From JBDTNL01 sp039933785 (GTDB taxonomy: Bacteria; Acidobacteriota; Thermoanaerobaculia; Multivoradales; JAGPDF01), in contig JBDTNL010000009.1 of the NCBI GenBank assembly GCA_039933785.1, positions 10,995 through 74,994 of the forward strand: 64,000 nt of DNA, given 5' to 3'. A model generated the notes under the pieces. The model saw nothing but the letters and a program-made list of their open reading frames with translations. It searched no databases and was not told the DNA's origin. Below are positions 1 to 7,915 of the stretch, one piece after another (the stretch's first letter is position 1; every line of letters begins with the position of its first letter). A program made the translations under genes and the position numbers.

Positions 1-2
1 CG

Positions 3-3000
3 GTTGCAAGTGCATGCACGCTTCTCTTTGGGCTGGCGCTGCCCGCCAAGTCCGACTCGCTGCCAGAGCTCCTGGCTGACCTAAACGCCACCGTGGATAG
101 CGCGCCCGAAGGCGGGGCGCCGCGCGCGGATTTCGCCCCTGTCGGAAAGCGCCTGGTGTTCGGAGCGTCTGCCTTGGGGTTATTTGTTCGGCCGTGGGTG
201 ACCGATGGTACGGCGCAGGGCACTCGTCCCTTGGTTGACGTCGAGGGAGATTGCTGCAATGTGCTGGGCAGCGCGAAAGGCGTGGCGTTCTTTCTGGGAG
301 GCAGCGACAGCGATACCTACTTTCTGGCCAGGCTCTGGCGCTCCGACGGGACACGCGAGGGAACATTTCGCGTGGGCGCGGGAATGGACTACTTCGGCGA
401 CGCCCCCGGACAGTATGCGCTGACGCCCAAGGGGATCGTTTTCAGTGGATGCATTGCGAATCGCTGTGGGGTCATTCTTAGCGACGGTACGCTGGCCGGA
501 ACTCGTCAACTCACACCCGACTACCCGGCGGAGGGATTTGCCCTTTCCGGTCAACGCCTTTTCTACGTGACATCGCAGCTCGAAGTCATCGCCTACGACC
601 TTGGCACTGGGAAGTCCGAGACGCTGCCGGTGCAGATTGCACCAAACATGCACCCCTTGGTGGTTGGCGGGCGAGTCTTCTTGCTCGCGGCGCCCCAGGG
701 GCAGGCTGTTTGGTCGAGCGACGGAACGGCTGCTGGTACTCACCGGATTGCGGCGGCCCTTGGAATTCTCGACTACTGGACCGGGATAGTGGCCTACGGC
801 AACGGCGTGGCCTTCGTGGGGTCCAATCGCCCGCAAACGAATCAGCTTTGGTTCAGCGACGGCACCGAGACTGGGTCGTTCCCTTTGGGTATTCCCTGGT
901 CGTGGGAATCGCAGCCACCCTTGAAGCCGGCAGCCCTAGGAGACCGAGTGGTGCTCGCCGCGAGCGCAGATTCAGGACCAGTTCGTCTGTGGGTTGGGCA
1001 GGGCAAGAAGGCGCCATCGCCGATCACCGCGGGATGTCCTGGAGGTTGTGGCACGCCGGTCGATCAGACTTTTGTACGGGTGGGGAACAGGCTCGTTTTC
1101 GTGGCCAACGACGGCCTCTCCGGAAGTGAGATCTGGTCCACGGACGGCACTCCCGCCGGGACCCGTCGCCTCGCCGACATCTGCCACGGTGCCTGCAGCT
1201 CTGGGATCACGAACCTCCGCGGAGCCTTGGGTCTTGCTCTCTTCGTTGCCCGGTCGTCGAATCAGCAGGGCGATGAATTGTGGGCCAGCGACGGCACGCC
1301 CGCAGGCACGCGAAGGATCAGCCAATTCGCCGCAGGGACCCCATTCGAGATCGATGTCAACGGCGACGTGAACCTCGCGGGCGAAATCTCGAACGGAGCG
1401 TTCACGTTCCTTGCCCAGGACCTACAGAAGCGCGTGCAGGTGTGGTCGACGACCGGAACTCTTGCCTCGACTCGGCAAGTGGCGCTGCTCGATTCCAACG
1501 GCGGCAGTTCGGCCCCAAGCGACATGAGCGCCTTGGCGACCGGGGTCGTATTCTCGGCTTGCGGTGGAGATCGGGTTCGCATCTTTCGCAGCGATGGCGC
1601 GACGGCGGGCACCTCGGTCCTGGCTGACCCCGATCCGCCACTCCCTTGCGGGGCGGTGCCGAACCCTCCCGGGCTGAGCACCGCGGCATCGGGAGCCCAA
1701 GTATTCTTCCTCCGGGCCGAGACTTCGAGCACCGCTCTCTGGCGGGTTGGCGCGGATGGTAGTGGCCTGACGAAACTCGCGACCTTTGACGGCTCCCAGG
1801 CCGGGCCGCTGGTCCCCTATTCGGGAGGTGTCGCGTTACTAACCCGTCTTCCCGCGCCGGATGAGCTGTGGACTAGCGACGGGACGCTGGCCGGCACCCA
1901 CGGCGTCATTCTGCCGAGCAATCAGAATTATTTTTCCGGGCTCCACACGGCGCTCGGAAGATTCTTCTTCAGCAGTCAACCGAGCGGGCCTGGTGAGCTG
2001 AGGCTGTGGGTCAGCGACGGCACGCAAGATGGCACAGTGGAAATCGGCAGCGTCGGACTTAATTCGGAGCTCGTATCGCTCGGCGGTAAGGCGTATTTTC
2101 TGAGCGGCACCGGGCTCTGGTCTACCGATGGCACGGCCTCGGGAACGGGGCCCGTGGGCGAGGATGCCAACGAGTTTTCCAACGAATCCGGATTGGTTGC
2201 GATGGGCGGCAGCTTGTATTTCCTGACGGTGGATTGGAACAGCGCGGGCCGCATCTCCCGCTCCGACGGCACGGCGCTCGGCACGACGCCGATCGCGGAC
2301 CTGCCCCGATACTTCGATCCGACCCAGCAAACGCCGGTCTACAAACTCATTGCGACGACATCCAGACTGTTCTTTGTGTGGATTGATTCGCAGCACGGCA
2401 AGGAGCTCTGGACCAGCGACGGTACCGCTGCCGGATCACGTCTCGTGGTTGATCTCGACGCCGGACCCGACTCATCCTCGCCTACGGAGCTCACACCCGC
2501 CGATGACCAGCTGTACTTCACGGCGACGGATGGCTTGCACGGGGCCGAGCTTTTCCGCACGGACGGGACGGCTCAAGGCACGCAACTCGTGCGTGACATC
2601 GCGCCGGGCTTGATTGACGCGAGCCCCGAACAACTCACCGTGTCCGGCGACAAGCTGTTTTTCAGCGCCGACGATGCGCTGCATGGGCGTGAACCCTGGG
2701 CGCTCTCGTTTTCGCAGCCTCGGATCTGCGCGGCAAGCGATACCCGACTTTGCCTATTTGGTGGTCGCTACGCGGTCGAGGCCAGTTGGCGGGACTTCAC
2801 CGGTGGTTCCGGTGTGGGGCACACGCACTCGTTCACCAGCGACACCGGGGCCTTCTGGTTCTTCGACCCCAACAACATCGAAGTCGTCCTCAAGGTCCTG
2901 GACGGGACCGCGCTCAATAGCCATCGGTGGGTGTTCTATGGCGCCCTGTCGAACGTCGAATACGCGCTGACCATTACCGATGTCCTGACGGGCGATGCGG

Positions 3001-3479
3001 TTCGGTACGTCAATCCTCCGGGCAATTTGGCGAGCGTGGGCGACACGGTGGCTTTCGGTTCGGGTGGCGCGAGGGCGGGTGTGCATCGCGCCGAGCCGGC
3101 GTTCACGCCGGCAGGGATTCGGGGGGCAGTTTCGTCACCCTCCTCCTGCGTTCCGGGAGGCACTCGCCTATGCCTGCAAGGCGGGCGCTTCGCGGTCGAC
3201 GCTTCATGGAAGGACTTCGCTGGCCACACCGGCAGCGGTCAAACGGTGCCGGTGACGGCGGATACGGGTGCGTTCTGGTTCTTCGCGTCGAGCAATCTCG
3301 AGCTCATCGTGAAGGTGCTCGATGGAACGACGCTGAACGGCAAGTACTGGGTCTTCTTTGGTGCGTTGTCGAACGTCGACTATACGGTCACCGTGACCGA
3401 CACTGCCACCGGCGCGCAGCGCATCTACCACAACCCTGCGGGGCGCCAGGCCAGCGTGGCCGACACGGCGGCGTTCTAG
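3..3479 (+). CDS. Secreted ELWxxDGT-repeat protein, 5'-truncated by the window edge
   Basis: The frame is open to the left edge. The first visible residues (ACTLLFGLALPAKSDSLPEL) look like the end of a signal peptide, so the true start lies upstream; a GTG at 93 would cut into mature protein. About 1,158 residues are visible. Some 15 copies of the LWxSDGTxxGT motif run through residues ~40-900, as in ELWxxDGT-repeat proteins, which probably form a beta-propeller-like surface protein. Two C-terminal modules of about 100 residues follow (near 2740-3050 and 3150-3470), each with CLxGGR, DTGAFWFF, VLDG and GALSNVxY signatures and ending ASVxDTxAF. I know this module from secreted proteins of Acidobacteria-like genomes; its function is unknown. 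A second ELWxxDGT protein lies at 43954-46689 without the modules. The repeat family is certain, the role unknown. Confidence 0.85.
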   Translation, partial: VASACTLLFGLALPAKSDSLPELLADLNATVDSAPEGGAPRADFAPVGKRLVFGASALGLFVRPWVTDGTAQGTRPLVDVEGDCCNVLGSAKGVAFFLGGSDSDTYFLARLWRSDGTREGTFRVGAGMDYFGDAPGQYALTPKGIVFSGCIANRCGVILSDGTLAGTRQLTPDYPAEGFALSGQRLFYVTSQLEVIAYDLGTGKSETLPVQIAPNMHPLVVGGRVFLLAAPQGQAVWSSDGTAAGTHRIAAALGILDYWTGIVAYGNGVAFVGSNRPQTNQLWFSDGTETGSFPLGIPWSWESQPPLKPAALGDRVVLAASADSGPVRLWVGQGKKAPSPITAGCPGGCGTPVDQTFVRVGNRLVFVANDGLSGSEIWSTDGTPAGTRRLADICHGACSSGITNLRGALGLALFVARSSNQQGDELWASDGTPAGTRRISQFAAGTPFEIDVNGDVNLAGEISNGAFTFLAQDLQKRVQVWSTTGTLASTRQVALLDSNGGSSAPSDMSALATGVVFSACGGDRVRIFRSDGATAGTSVLADPDPPLPCGAVPNPPGLSTAASGAQVFFLRAETSSTALWRVGADGSGLTKLATFDGSQAGPLVPYSGGVALLTRLPAPDELWTSDGTLAGTHGVILPSNQNYFSGLHTALGRFFFSSQPSGPGELRLWVSDGTQDGTVEIGSVGLNSELVSLGGKAYFLSGTGLWSTDGTASGTGPVGEDANEFSNESGLVAMGGSLYFLTVDWNSAGRISRSDGTALGTTPIADLPRYFDPTQQTPVYKLIATTSRLFFVWIDSQHGKELWTSDGTAAGSRLVVDLDAGPDSSSPTELTPADDQLYFTATDGLHGAELFRTDGTAQGTQLVRDIAPGLIDASPEQLTVSGDKLFFSADDALHGREPWALSFSQPRICAASDTRLCLFGGRYAVEASWRDFTGGSGVGHTHSFTSDTGAFWFFDPNNIEVVLKVLDGTALNSHRWVFYGALSNVEYALTITDVLTGDAVRYVNPPGNLASVGDTVAFGSGGARAGVHRAEPAFTPAGIRGAVSSPSSCVPGGTRLCLQGGRFAVDASWKDFAGHTGSGQTVPVTADTGAFWFFASSNLELIVKVLDGTTLNGKYWVFFGALSNVDYTVTVTDTATGAQRIYHNPAGRQASVADTAAF

Positions 3480-3544
3480 GCCGCGTCGTCGGACCTGCTA
3501 CAGTCTCCGCCCAGGAATTCCAACCCCCCAAGGGAGGTCGCACC

Positions 3545-4513
3545 ATGCGTCAAACCACTGCGTTCTTGTTGGGCACGATGCTGGTCGCCACGGCAGCCGT
3601 CGCCCAAGTGCCTCATCCACGTTACTCGGCCCTCGCTCCCGCCGATGCCCGGCTCGAGGACGACGAGGCTCGGGTCGCCGAAGCCGCGCCGGACATCGCC
3701 TTCTACGGTGAAAACGGCTCGATCGAGCTCGGCCACCGCTGCGGCACCGACGCGCTGTCGGCGGAGCAGATGGCTGACGTCGATCGTCAGATCGCGCCGA
3801 TCCTGGCCGCCCAGCGGGCGATCGATCCCGCGGCCGCGCCGGTGAATACCATCGAGATCGCGCTCTGGAACGTGTTCCTGGGCTCCAAGGGGAAGCTCAC
3901 CTCTCCGCAGCTGGTGAAGGCGCTTCAGGTGCTCAACAGCTCCTACGCCGGCGCCGGCATCGTCTTCAAGTACAAGGGCAACCGGTACACGCTGATCGAC
4001 GCGGCCCAGCTTCCCGCGGCGTACAACCTGGTGAAGGGCAGTGCGGCGGAGAAGTCGTTGAAGATTCAGTTCCGCGCCGATCCCAAGAAGTATCTCAACA
4101 TTTACACCGCGAACCTTAAGGGCAATCTCCTGGGATGGGCGACGTTCCCGCAAGACGTGAGGACCAAGGCGAGCTATGACGGCGTCGTCTTGCTCTTCAG
4201 CTCATTTCCCCAGGGTTCTGCCGTCCCCTACAACCTGGGCGACACGGCCGTGCACGAGGTCGGACACTGGCTCGGCCTGTACCACACGTTCCAGGGTGGC
4301 TGCGCCAACCCTGGAGACCAGGTGGGCGACACCCCGGCGGAGCAGTCCCCGGCTTTCGGGTGCCCGGTCGGCCGCAACACATGCCCCGCTGCGGGTCTCG
4401 ATCCGATCAAGAACTTCATGGACTACACCGATGACCCCTGCATGAATACGTTCACGGCCGGACAGCGCGCCCGCATGAAGGCGCAGGTCATCGCGTTCCG
4501 CCCCGGGATCTGA
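3545..4513 (+). CDS. Secreted M43 (pappalysin/cytophagalysin-type) zinc metalloprotease
   Basis: Protein of 322 residues. The ATG at 3545 follows a GGGAGGT ribosome site and opens a signal peptide ending near AVAQ (residue ~21). The zinc-binding motif HEVGHWLGLYH is at residues 237-247, with the third ligand and Gly in the metzincin arrangement. A Met-turn (NFMDYTDD) follows with Met at 292, as in M43 peptidases. The pattern of cysteines near the active site and the C-terminal FTAGQRARM helix also fit the family. It should be an extracellular or periplasmic endopeptidase; the N-terminal ~60 residues may be a propeptide. It sits 65 bases after the ELWxxDGT gene and is followed by a strong terminator, so it could share that transcript. 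The substrate is unknown. Confidence 0.9.
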   Translation: MRQTTAFLLGTMLVATAAVAQVPHPRYSALAPADARLEDDEARVAEAAPDIAFYGENGSIELGHRCGTDALSAEQMADVDRQIAPILAAQRAIDPAAAPVNTIEIALWNVFLGSKGKLTSPQLVKALQVLNSSYAGAGIVFKYKGNRYTLIDAAQLPAAYNLVKGSAAEKSLKIQFRADPKKYLNIYTANLKGNLLGWATFPQDVRTKASYDGVVLLFSSFPQGSAVPYNLGDTAVHEVGHWLGLYHTFQGGCANPGDQVGDTPAEQSPAFGCPVGRNTCPAAGLDPIKNFMDYTDDPCMNTFTAGQRARMKAQVIAFRPGI

Positions 4514-4527
4514 TTTCTCGACCGCAA

Positions 4528-4581
4528 GGCGGTGAATCGCCCGGCGCCCAGAGCGCCCGCTCGATTCACCGCCGCGGTTTT
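4528..4581 (+). terminator. Rho-independent terminator after the M43 protease
   Basis: A perfect 12-base inverted repeat (GGCGGTGAATCG at 4528-4539 and its complement at 4562-4573) encloses a 22-base GC-rich loop. GCGG and a TTTT run at 4578-4581 follow. It begins 14 bases after the protease stop and precedes the tRNA gene. Confidence 0.6.
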
Positions 4582-4649
4582 CACTTCGGCGAGGAGCGAG
4601 CGCCCGCTCGGATCCCAGGTTTCTTCTCCAACACAGATGAGCACTCGCA

Positions 4650-4739
4650 GGAGGGGTGGCCGAGCGGTTTAAGGCAGCGGTCTTGAAAACCGCCGAACCT
4701 GAAAGGGTTCCGTGGGTTCGAATCCCACCCCCTCCGCCA
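4650..4739 (+). tRNA. tRNA-Ser (anticodon UGA)
   Basis: This is a 90-base class II tRNA. The acceptor stem is GGAGGGG (4650-4656) paired with CCCCTCC (4729-4735), then discriminator G and an encoded CCA (4737-4739). The anticodon stem GCGGT/ACCGC encloses loop CTTGAAA, giving anticodon TGA at 4684-4686. A long variable arm follows (about 4694-4711), as expected for Ser. The T arm is GTGGG-TTCGAAT-CCCAC at 4712-4728. No integrase or attachment-site duplication is visible next to it. Confidence 0.97.
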
Positions 4740-4816
4740 GTCACCGGGGGACCTCAGCTAAGGAGTACCTCATCGAGGTCTGGAGTCCGGTTCCGTGGGA
4801 CGATTTCGATCCGGTC

Positions 4817-5926
4817 ATGGACTCTTCGCCCTACGATCACATCGCCGCAGTCGTTAGGGCCATTCCCCTCGGTCGCGTTGCAACCTACGGGCAGGTCGCC
4901 GCCCTCGCCGGATTGCCCGGCCGTGCCCGCCAGGTGGGCTACGCCATGCGCTCGTTGCCCGACGGTAGCGACGTGCCGTGGCAGCGCGTGGTAAACGCCT
5001 CGGGCGAGGTGAGTCGCCGGGCTGGCGAGGACGTGCTCGGCCCGAGCCAGGGGTTTCAGCGGCATCTCCTCCAGGAGGAAGGCGTGGTGTTCTCTCTGGC
5101 CGGACGCATCGATCTCGAACGCCACGGTTGGGATCCCTCGGTGAAGATCGGGCGCTCGCGCCGTTCCCGGAAAACAGTCCGTCTCCGGAAGCTGTCGGTC
5201 ATCAGTGAGCTCGCGGTGCTCGATGCGCGGCTGCGCTCGCTGGGTTCGCCGGAGCGTGCCGACAGCGAGAAGCGTTACCTCAAGAGCGCCTTGGTGTTTC
5301 GGGGAGTCGACGTGCCGACCGTGCGGCGCGAGGCACGAACCTGGGTGAAGGCTCATCCCGAGGCGACGCGTATGGAGCTGATGGGACTGGCCCGGGCCAT
5401 GTGGCGCAAGGATGTCCATGAGCTGCGCAGCCTGGCGCTCGAGATCTTGCGGTTGCGCCGCGAGGTACTGGAAAGCGCCGACGCGAAGACAATCGAGTGG
5501 ATGCTGCGCCGGGCCAAGACGTGGGCGCACGTCGACTTCATTGCTCCGCACCTGTTGGCCGAGCTCGTGGAACGCGATGCCAAGCTCCTGAGGGTTCTCG
5601 ACCGGTTCGCGTGCGACGGCGATTTCTGGATTCAGCGCTCGGCTCTTCTCGCGCTGTTGCCGTCGCTCGCCCGGGAGGATCGCCACTGGCCGCGCTTCGA
5701 GCGCTACGCCGACCGCCTGCTCGAGGCGCGCGAGTTCTTCCTGCGCAAGGCGATCGGTTGGGTGCTGCGTGAAGTTGCGAAGCGCGACCCGCGGCGAGTC
5801 GAGCGCTACGTCGAGGCGCGCCTCGACCGCATGTCGGGAGTCACGCTGCGGGAGGCTCTGCGGCGCCTGCCCGAGCGCTCGCGGAAGCGACTGATGTCGC
5901 GCAGACAGACAAAAAAGCCGCGGTGA
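4817..5926 (+). CDS. Fusion of an alkyltransferase-like (ATL) domain and an AlkD-type HEAT-repeat DNA glycosylase
   Basis: Protein of 369 residues. The first in-frame ATG clear of the tRNA is at 4817. Residues ~5-110 are the MGMT DNA-binding fold (GRVATYGQVAALAG, RQVGYAM). The active-site stretch reads PWQRV, with Trp55 where O6-alkylguanine transferases carry the acceptor Cys, so it is ATL-like: it should bind alkylated bases without repairing them. Residues ~135-355 are a HEAT-repeat AlkD-like domain. The WxxxD pair (Trp236, Asp240 in TWAHVD), an IQRSA arginine segment and GWVLRE (Trp315) match the AlkD catalytic residues Trp109, Asp113, Arg148 and Trp187. The inferred role is alkylation-damage recognition coupled to base excision. 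The C-terminus is basic. The stop lies inside the hairpin that terminates the opposite-strand operon. Confidence 0.85.
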   Translation: MDSSPYDHIAAVVRAIPLGRVATYGQVAALAGLPGRARQVGYAMRSLPDGSDVPWQRVVNASGEVSRRAGEDVLGPSQGFQRHLLQEEGVVFSLAGRIDLERHGWDPSVKIGRSRRSRKTVRLRKLSVISELAVLDARLRSLGSPERADSEKRYLKSALVFRGVDVPTVRREARTWVKAHPEATRMELMGLARAMWRKDVHELRSLALEILRLRREVLESADAKTIEWMLRRAKTWAHVDFIAPHLLAELVERDAKLLRVLDRFACDGDFWIQRSALLALLPSLAREDRHWPRFERYADRLLEAREFFLRKAIGWVLREVAKRDPRRVERYVEARLDRMSGVTLREALRRLPERSRKRLMSRRQTKKPR

Positions 5927-5947
5927 CTCCTGGCGAATCACCGCGGC
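5911..5947 (-). terminator. Rho-independent terminator of the sigma/PDZ operon
   Basis: A perfect 10-base inverted repeat (5917-5926 and 5938-5947, GCCGCGGTGA with its complement) has an 11-base loop. Read on the minus strand it is followed by six Ts (the A run at 5911-5916). It ends transcription coming from the PDZ gene at 5999-6757. The hairpin overlaps the stop codon of the convergent ATL-AlkD gene. Confidence 0.85.
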
Positions 5948-5998
5948 GGCAGAGTCGGCACGGGTCCACTCGGACGACGCGCCGGGTAAAAATGGCGG

Positions 5999-6757
5999 TT
6001 ACCGGTTGCGATTCTCGATTTTCTTCTGCAGCTCGGCCAGCCGCTTCTCGAGGTCGGCGAGCCGCTTCTCGAGCTCGGCCTCTCGGGCGCTGCGCAACAC
6101 CATCACGCGATCGCGCATCGCAGGATCGCTGCCCATGGCGGCGACACGCTGGCGCACCGTCTGCATGGCCTCGTCCATCGCTGCGGCCTCCTGGGGCGAG
6201 AGCGCGTGCGACATCTTGCGCGGCAGGCTGCCGAACTCGAACACCTGACGGTTCTTCTCGATCACCGTGGCGGTCAGTTTCTCGAGCTTGCCGTCGCGGT
6301 AGAGCTCGAGGTCGAGTAGATCGCCGTCCTTCTTCTGGCGGACGGACGTCGAGACGTCCCAGGTGCTGCCGACCTCGTCGCCGCCGATACTGGTGAGGAT
6401 GTCGCCGGCCTTTACTCCGGCCTTGGCCGCGGGACTGTCAGGCTCGACTCGCGACACCATGACGCCGGCGGTTCCGGCCACTCCGAAGTGCTCGCGCAGC
6501 TCCGGCGTGAGATCCATGAGGTTCACTCCGAGAAAGCCCTTGCCGAGCTGCTGCTCGTCGATCTTCATCCGTTCGGGCAGGCCATCGCCGGACCAGAAGG
6601 CGCCGTTGCCGTCGGCGCCGACCACGACCACGCGCGGCTTGCTGATGATCTTCTCCTTCACGACATCGATCTTTGGTTCGCCATCCGCCCAAGCGGCGAC
6701 TGGGAGAGCCAGCAGACAGAGCACGGAGAGAGCAGTACGTCGATTGAGATTGAGCAT
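5999..6757 (-). CDS. Exported PDZ-domain protein with C-terminal coiled coil
   Basis: Protein of 252 residues. The ATG at 6757 follows an AAGGAGA ribosome site and starts a signal peptide (ALSVLCLLALPVAAWA). A single PDZ domain spans residues ~76-166 (FLGVNLMDLTPELREHFG, then GVMVSRVEPDSPAAKAGVKAGD). No trypsin-like protease domain precedes it, so this is not a complete DegP. The C-terminal ~60 residues are charged and heptad-like (LEKRLADLEKRLAELQKK), so it may oligomerise. It is the last gene of a three-gene unit after an ECF sigma factor and a membrane protein, 20 bases from the latter. I infer an envelope-stress role as substrate binder or regulator; this is not established. Confidence 0.8.
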   Translation of the reverse strand: MLNLNRRTALSVLCLLALPVAAWADGEPKIDVVKEKIISKPRVVVVGADGNGAFWSGDGLPERMKIDEQQLGKGFLGVNLMDLTPELREHFGVAGTAGVMVSRVEPDSPAAKAGVKAGDILTSIGGDEVGSTWDVSTSVRQKKDGDLLDLELYRDGKLEKLTATVIEKNRQVFEFGSLPRKMSHALSPQEAAAMDEAMQTVRQRVAAMGSDPAMRDRVMVLRSAREAELEKRLADLEKRLAELQKKIENRNR

Positions 6758-6777
6758 GAACGTTCTCCTTCGAGACT

Positions 6778-7218
6778 TCAATTGCGAACGGTGCTCGCGG
6801 GGACCGCGGCGCCGGGCTTGAGGTTGGATGGATGGGTCGTGACGCTTGGATCGAGTCGCAAGACGACGTCGACGTCGTCGTCGCCGCCGAGATAGACCAT
6901 GGCGGGTTGTTCGGTCGAGAGCCGCTTGATCTCGGCCAGCTCGCGTTCGAGCTCTTCGTGCTCGAAGCGCAGGGCGCTCACTTGCCCGCGAATCTCCTGG
7001 CGTTGGTGGGTGCGTTCGAGGATGCCGGCGCTCAAGACGGTGAGCAGTACGACGCTCGCCGCCAGCAACACCGTCGCGCGCGACCAACCGGGGACTGGAG
7101 CCGCGCTCGCCGACCAGGCCTCGGCCAGCACCGCGGCCGTGAAGCCGGCGCGGGCTTGCTCGCGCGGCAGAGACTCGAGCGCGGCGAGGACTTCGCAGTC
7201 CTCGGTCTCGGGCTTCAT
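6778..7218 (-). CDS. Single-pass membrane protein next to an ECF sigma factor, putative anti-sigma partner
   Basis: Protein of 146 residues, starting at an ATG that overlaps the sigma-factor stop (ATGA, 7215-7218), so the two are translationally coupled. An N-terminal cytoplasmic stretch (~45 residues) with one Cys precedes one membrane segment (VLLAASVVLLTVLSAGIL). A heptad-rich helix (IRGQVSALRFEHEELERELAEIKRL) and a polar tail follow. There is no HxxxCxxC zinc finger, so it is not a recognisable ZAS anti-sigma domain. Its position and topology make an anti-sigma factor the best guess, but the family is not recognised. Confidence 0.6.
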   Translation of the reverse strand: MKPETEDCEVLAALESLPREQARAGFTAAVLAEAWSASAAPVPGWSRATVLLAASVVLLTVLSAGILERTHQRQEIRGQVSALRFEHEELERELAEIKRLSTEQPAMVYLGGDDDVDVVLRLDPSVTTHPSNLKPGAAVPASTVRN

Positions 7219-7832
7219 GACGATTCTCCCTTCCAGTAGCTGCGCAGGCGCTCGCGCAGGCGCAGGTGGCCGCGATGGACACGGGACTTGACGGTGCCCT
7301 CGCTGCAACCGAGCGACCGGGCGATCTCCTGATACGTCCAGCCCTCGACCCCGTGCAGCACCACTGCGGCGCGAAACTGCAATGGCAGCTCGGAGAGGGC
7401 TCGCTGCACCTCTCGCTGGGCTTCCTGCTGCAGCAGGCGCGCCGGGGCGGAGGCATGGCTGTGAGGCTCGCTCATCGGATACGGGGCTCGTATGGACACC
7501 TGTGAGAAGAGCCGGAACCGCCGCTCGCGTCGTTCCTCGGTGCGAGCCAGATTGGTCGCGATCCGATAGAGGTAGGGCAGCAGCCGGCCCTCTTCGCGAT
7601 AGCGCGAGGCCGTCTGGAACAGCCGTAGGAACGCCTCTTGCGCCATCTCCTCGCCCCGGTCGCGATGGCCAGTGATGCGAGCCAAGTAGTTGACCAGGCA
7701 GTCTTTGTGGCGATCCACCAGGCTGCCGAGGGCGGTCTGGTCGCCGCTCTTGAGGCGGGCCATCAACTGGCTGTCCGAAGCCTCGACGGCGGTTCCGGTC
7801 GCTGCGTCGGGGATCAGGCTGTCGGCCGTCAT
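7215..7832 (-). CDS. ECF (group IV) RNA polymerase sigma factor
   Basis: Protein of 205 residues. Sigma region 2 spans ~30-100 (LVDRHKDCLVNYLARITGH, EEMAQEAFLRLF). Region 4 is at ~145-200 (LPLQFRAAVVLHGVEGWTYQEIA, then GCSEGTVKSRVHRG), ending in a DNA-recognition helix typical of RpoE-like factors. The ATG at 7832 is preferred over an in-frame GTG at 7892, because an ECF-type promoter lies between them at 7852-7878 and a GGAAG sits 5 bases before the ATG. It overlaps the downstream membrane-protein gene by 4 bases and is co-transcribed with the PDZ gene. It probably activates its own operon. Confidence 0.92.
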   Translation of the reverse strand: MTADSLIPDAATGTAVEASDSQLMARLKSGDQTALGSLVDRHKDCLVNYLARITGHRDRGEEMAQEAFLRLFQTASRYREEGRLLPYLYRIATNLARTEERRERRFRLFSQVSIRAPYPMSEPHSHASAPARLLQQEAQREVQRALSELPLQFRAAVVLHGVEGWTYQEIARSLGCSEGTVKSRVHRGHLRLRERLRSYWKGESS

Positions 7833-7851
7833 CACTGCTTCCACGACCGTA

Positions 7852-7878
7852 CTAACGCGGGAGGGGATAAAAGGTTCC
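7852..7878 (-). promoter_or_regulatory. ECF-type autoregulatory promoter of the sigma operon
   Basis: On the minus strand a GGAACC -35 element (7873-7878, followed by TTTT) is separated by about 16 bases from CGTTAG (7852-7857). That is the GGAAC-N16-CGTT layout of RpoE-like sigma factors. It lies 20 bases before the sigma-factor ATG. Identification is by eye only. Confidence 0.55.
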
Positions 7879-7915
7879 CGCGTTCTTCTCACCCGGGCGC
7901 GGCGGCGCCCTGCCC

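Noticed and set aside
2927..3544. Upstream extension of the M43 protease frame
   Set aside because: The extension is a shifted frame of the ELWxxDGT gene; the ATG at 3545 has a ribosome site and signal peptide.
4650..4739. tRNA-Ser as an integration site for a mobile element
   Set aside because: No integrase, no duplicated 3' end of the tRNA and no change in gene style follow it.
4754..5941. 395-residue open frame on the minus strand across the ATL-AlkD gene
   Set aside because: It is antisense to a gene with clear domain motifs, has no motifs or ribosome site of its own, and is a by-product of high GC content.
7833..7892. Upstream GTG start for the ECF sigma factor
   Set aside because: It lies upstream of the ECF-type promoter at 7852-7878, so it would not be in the transcript.
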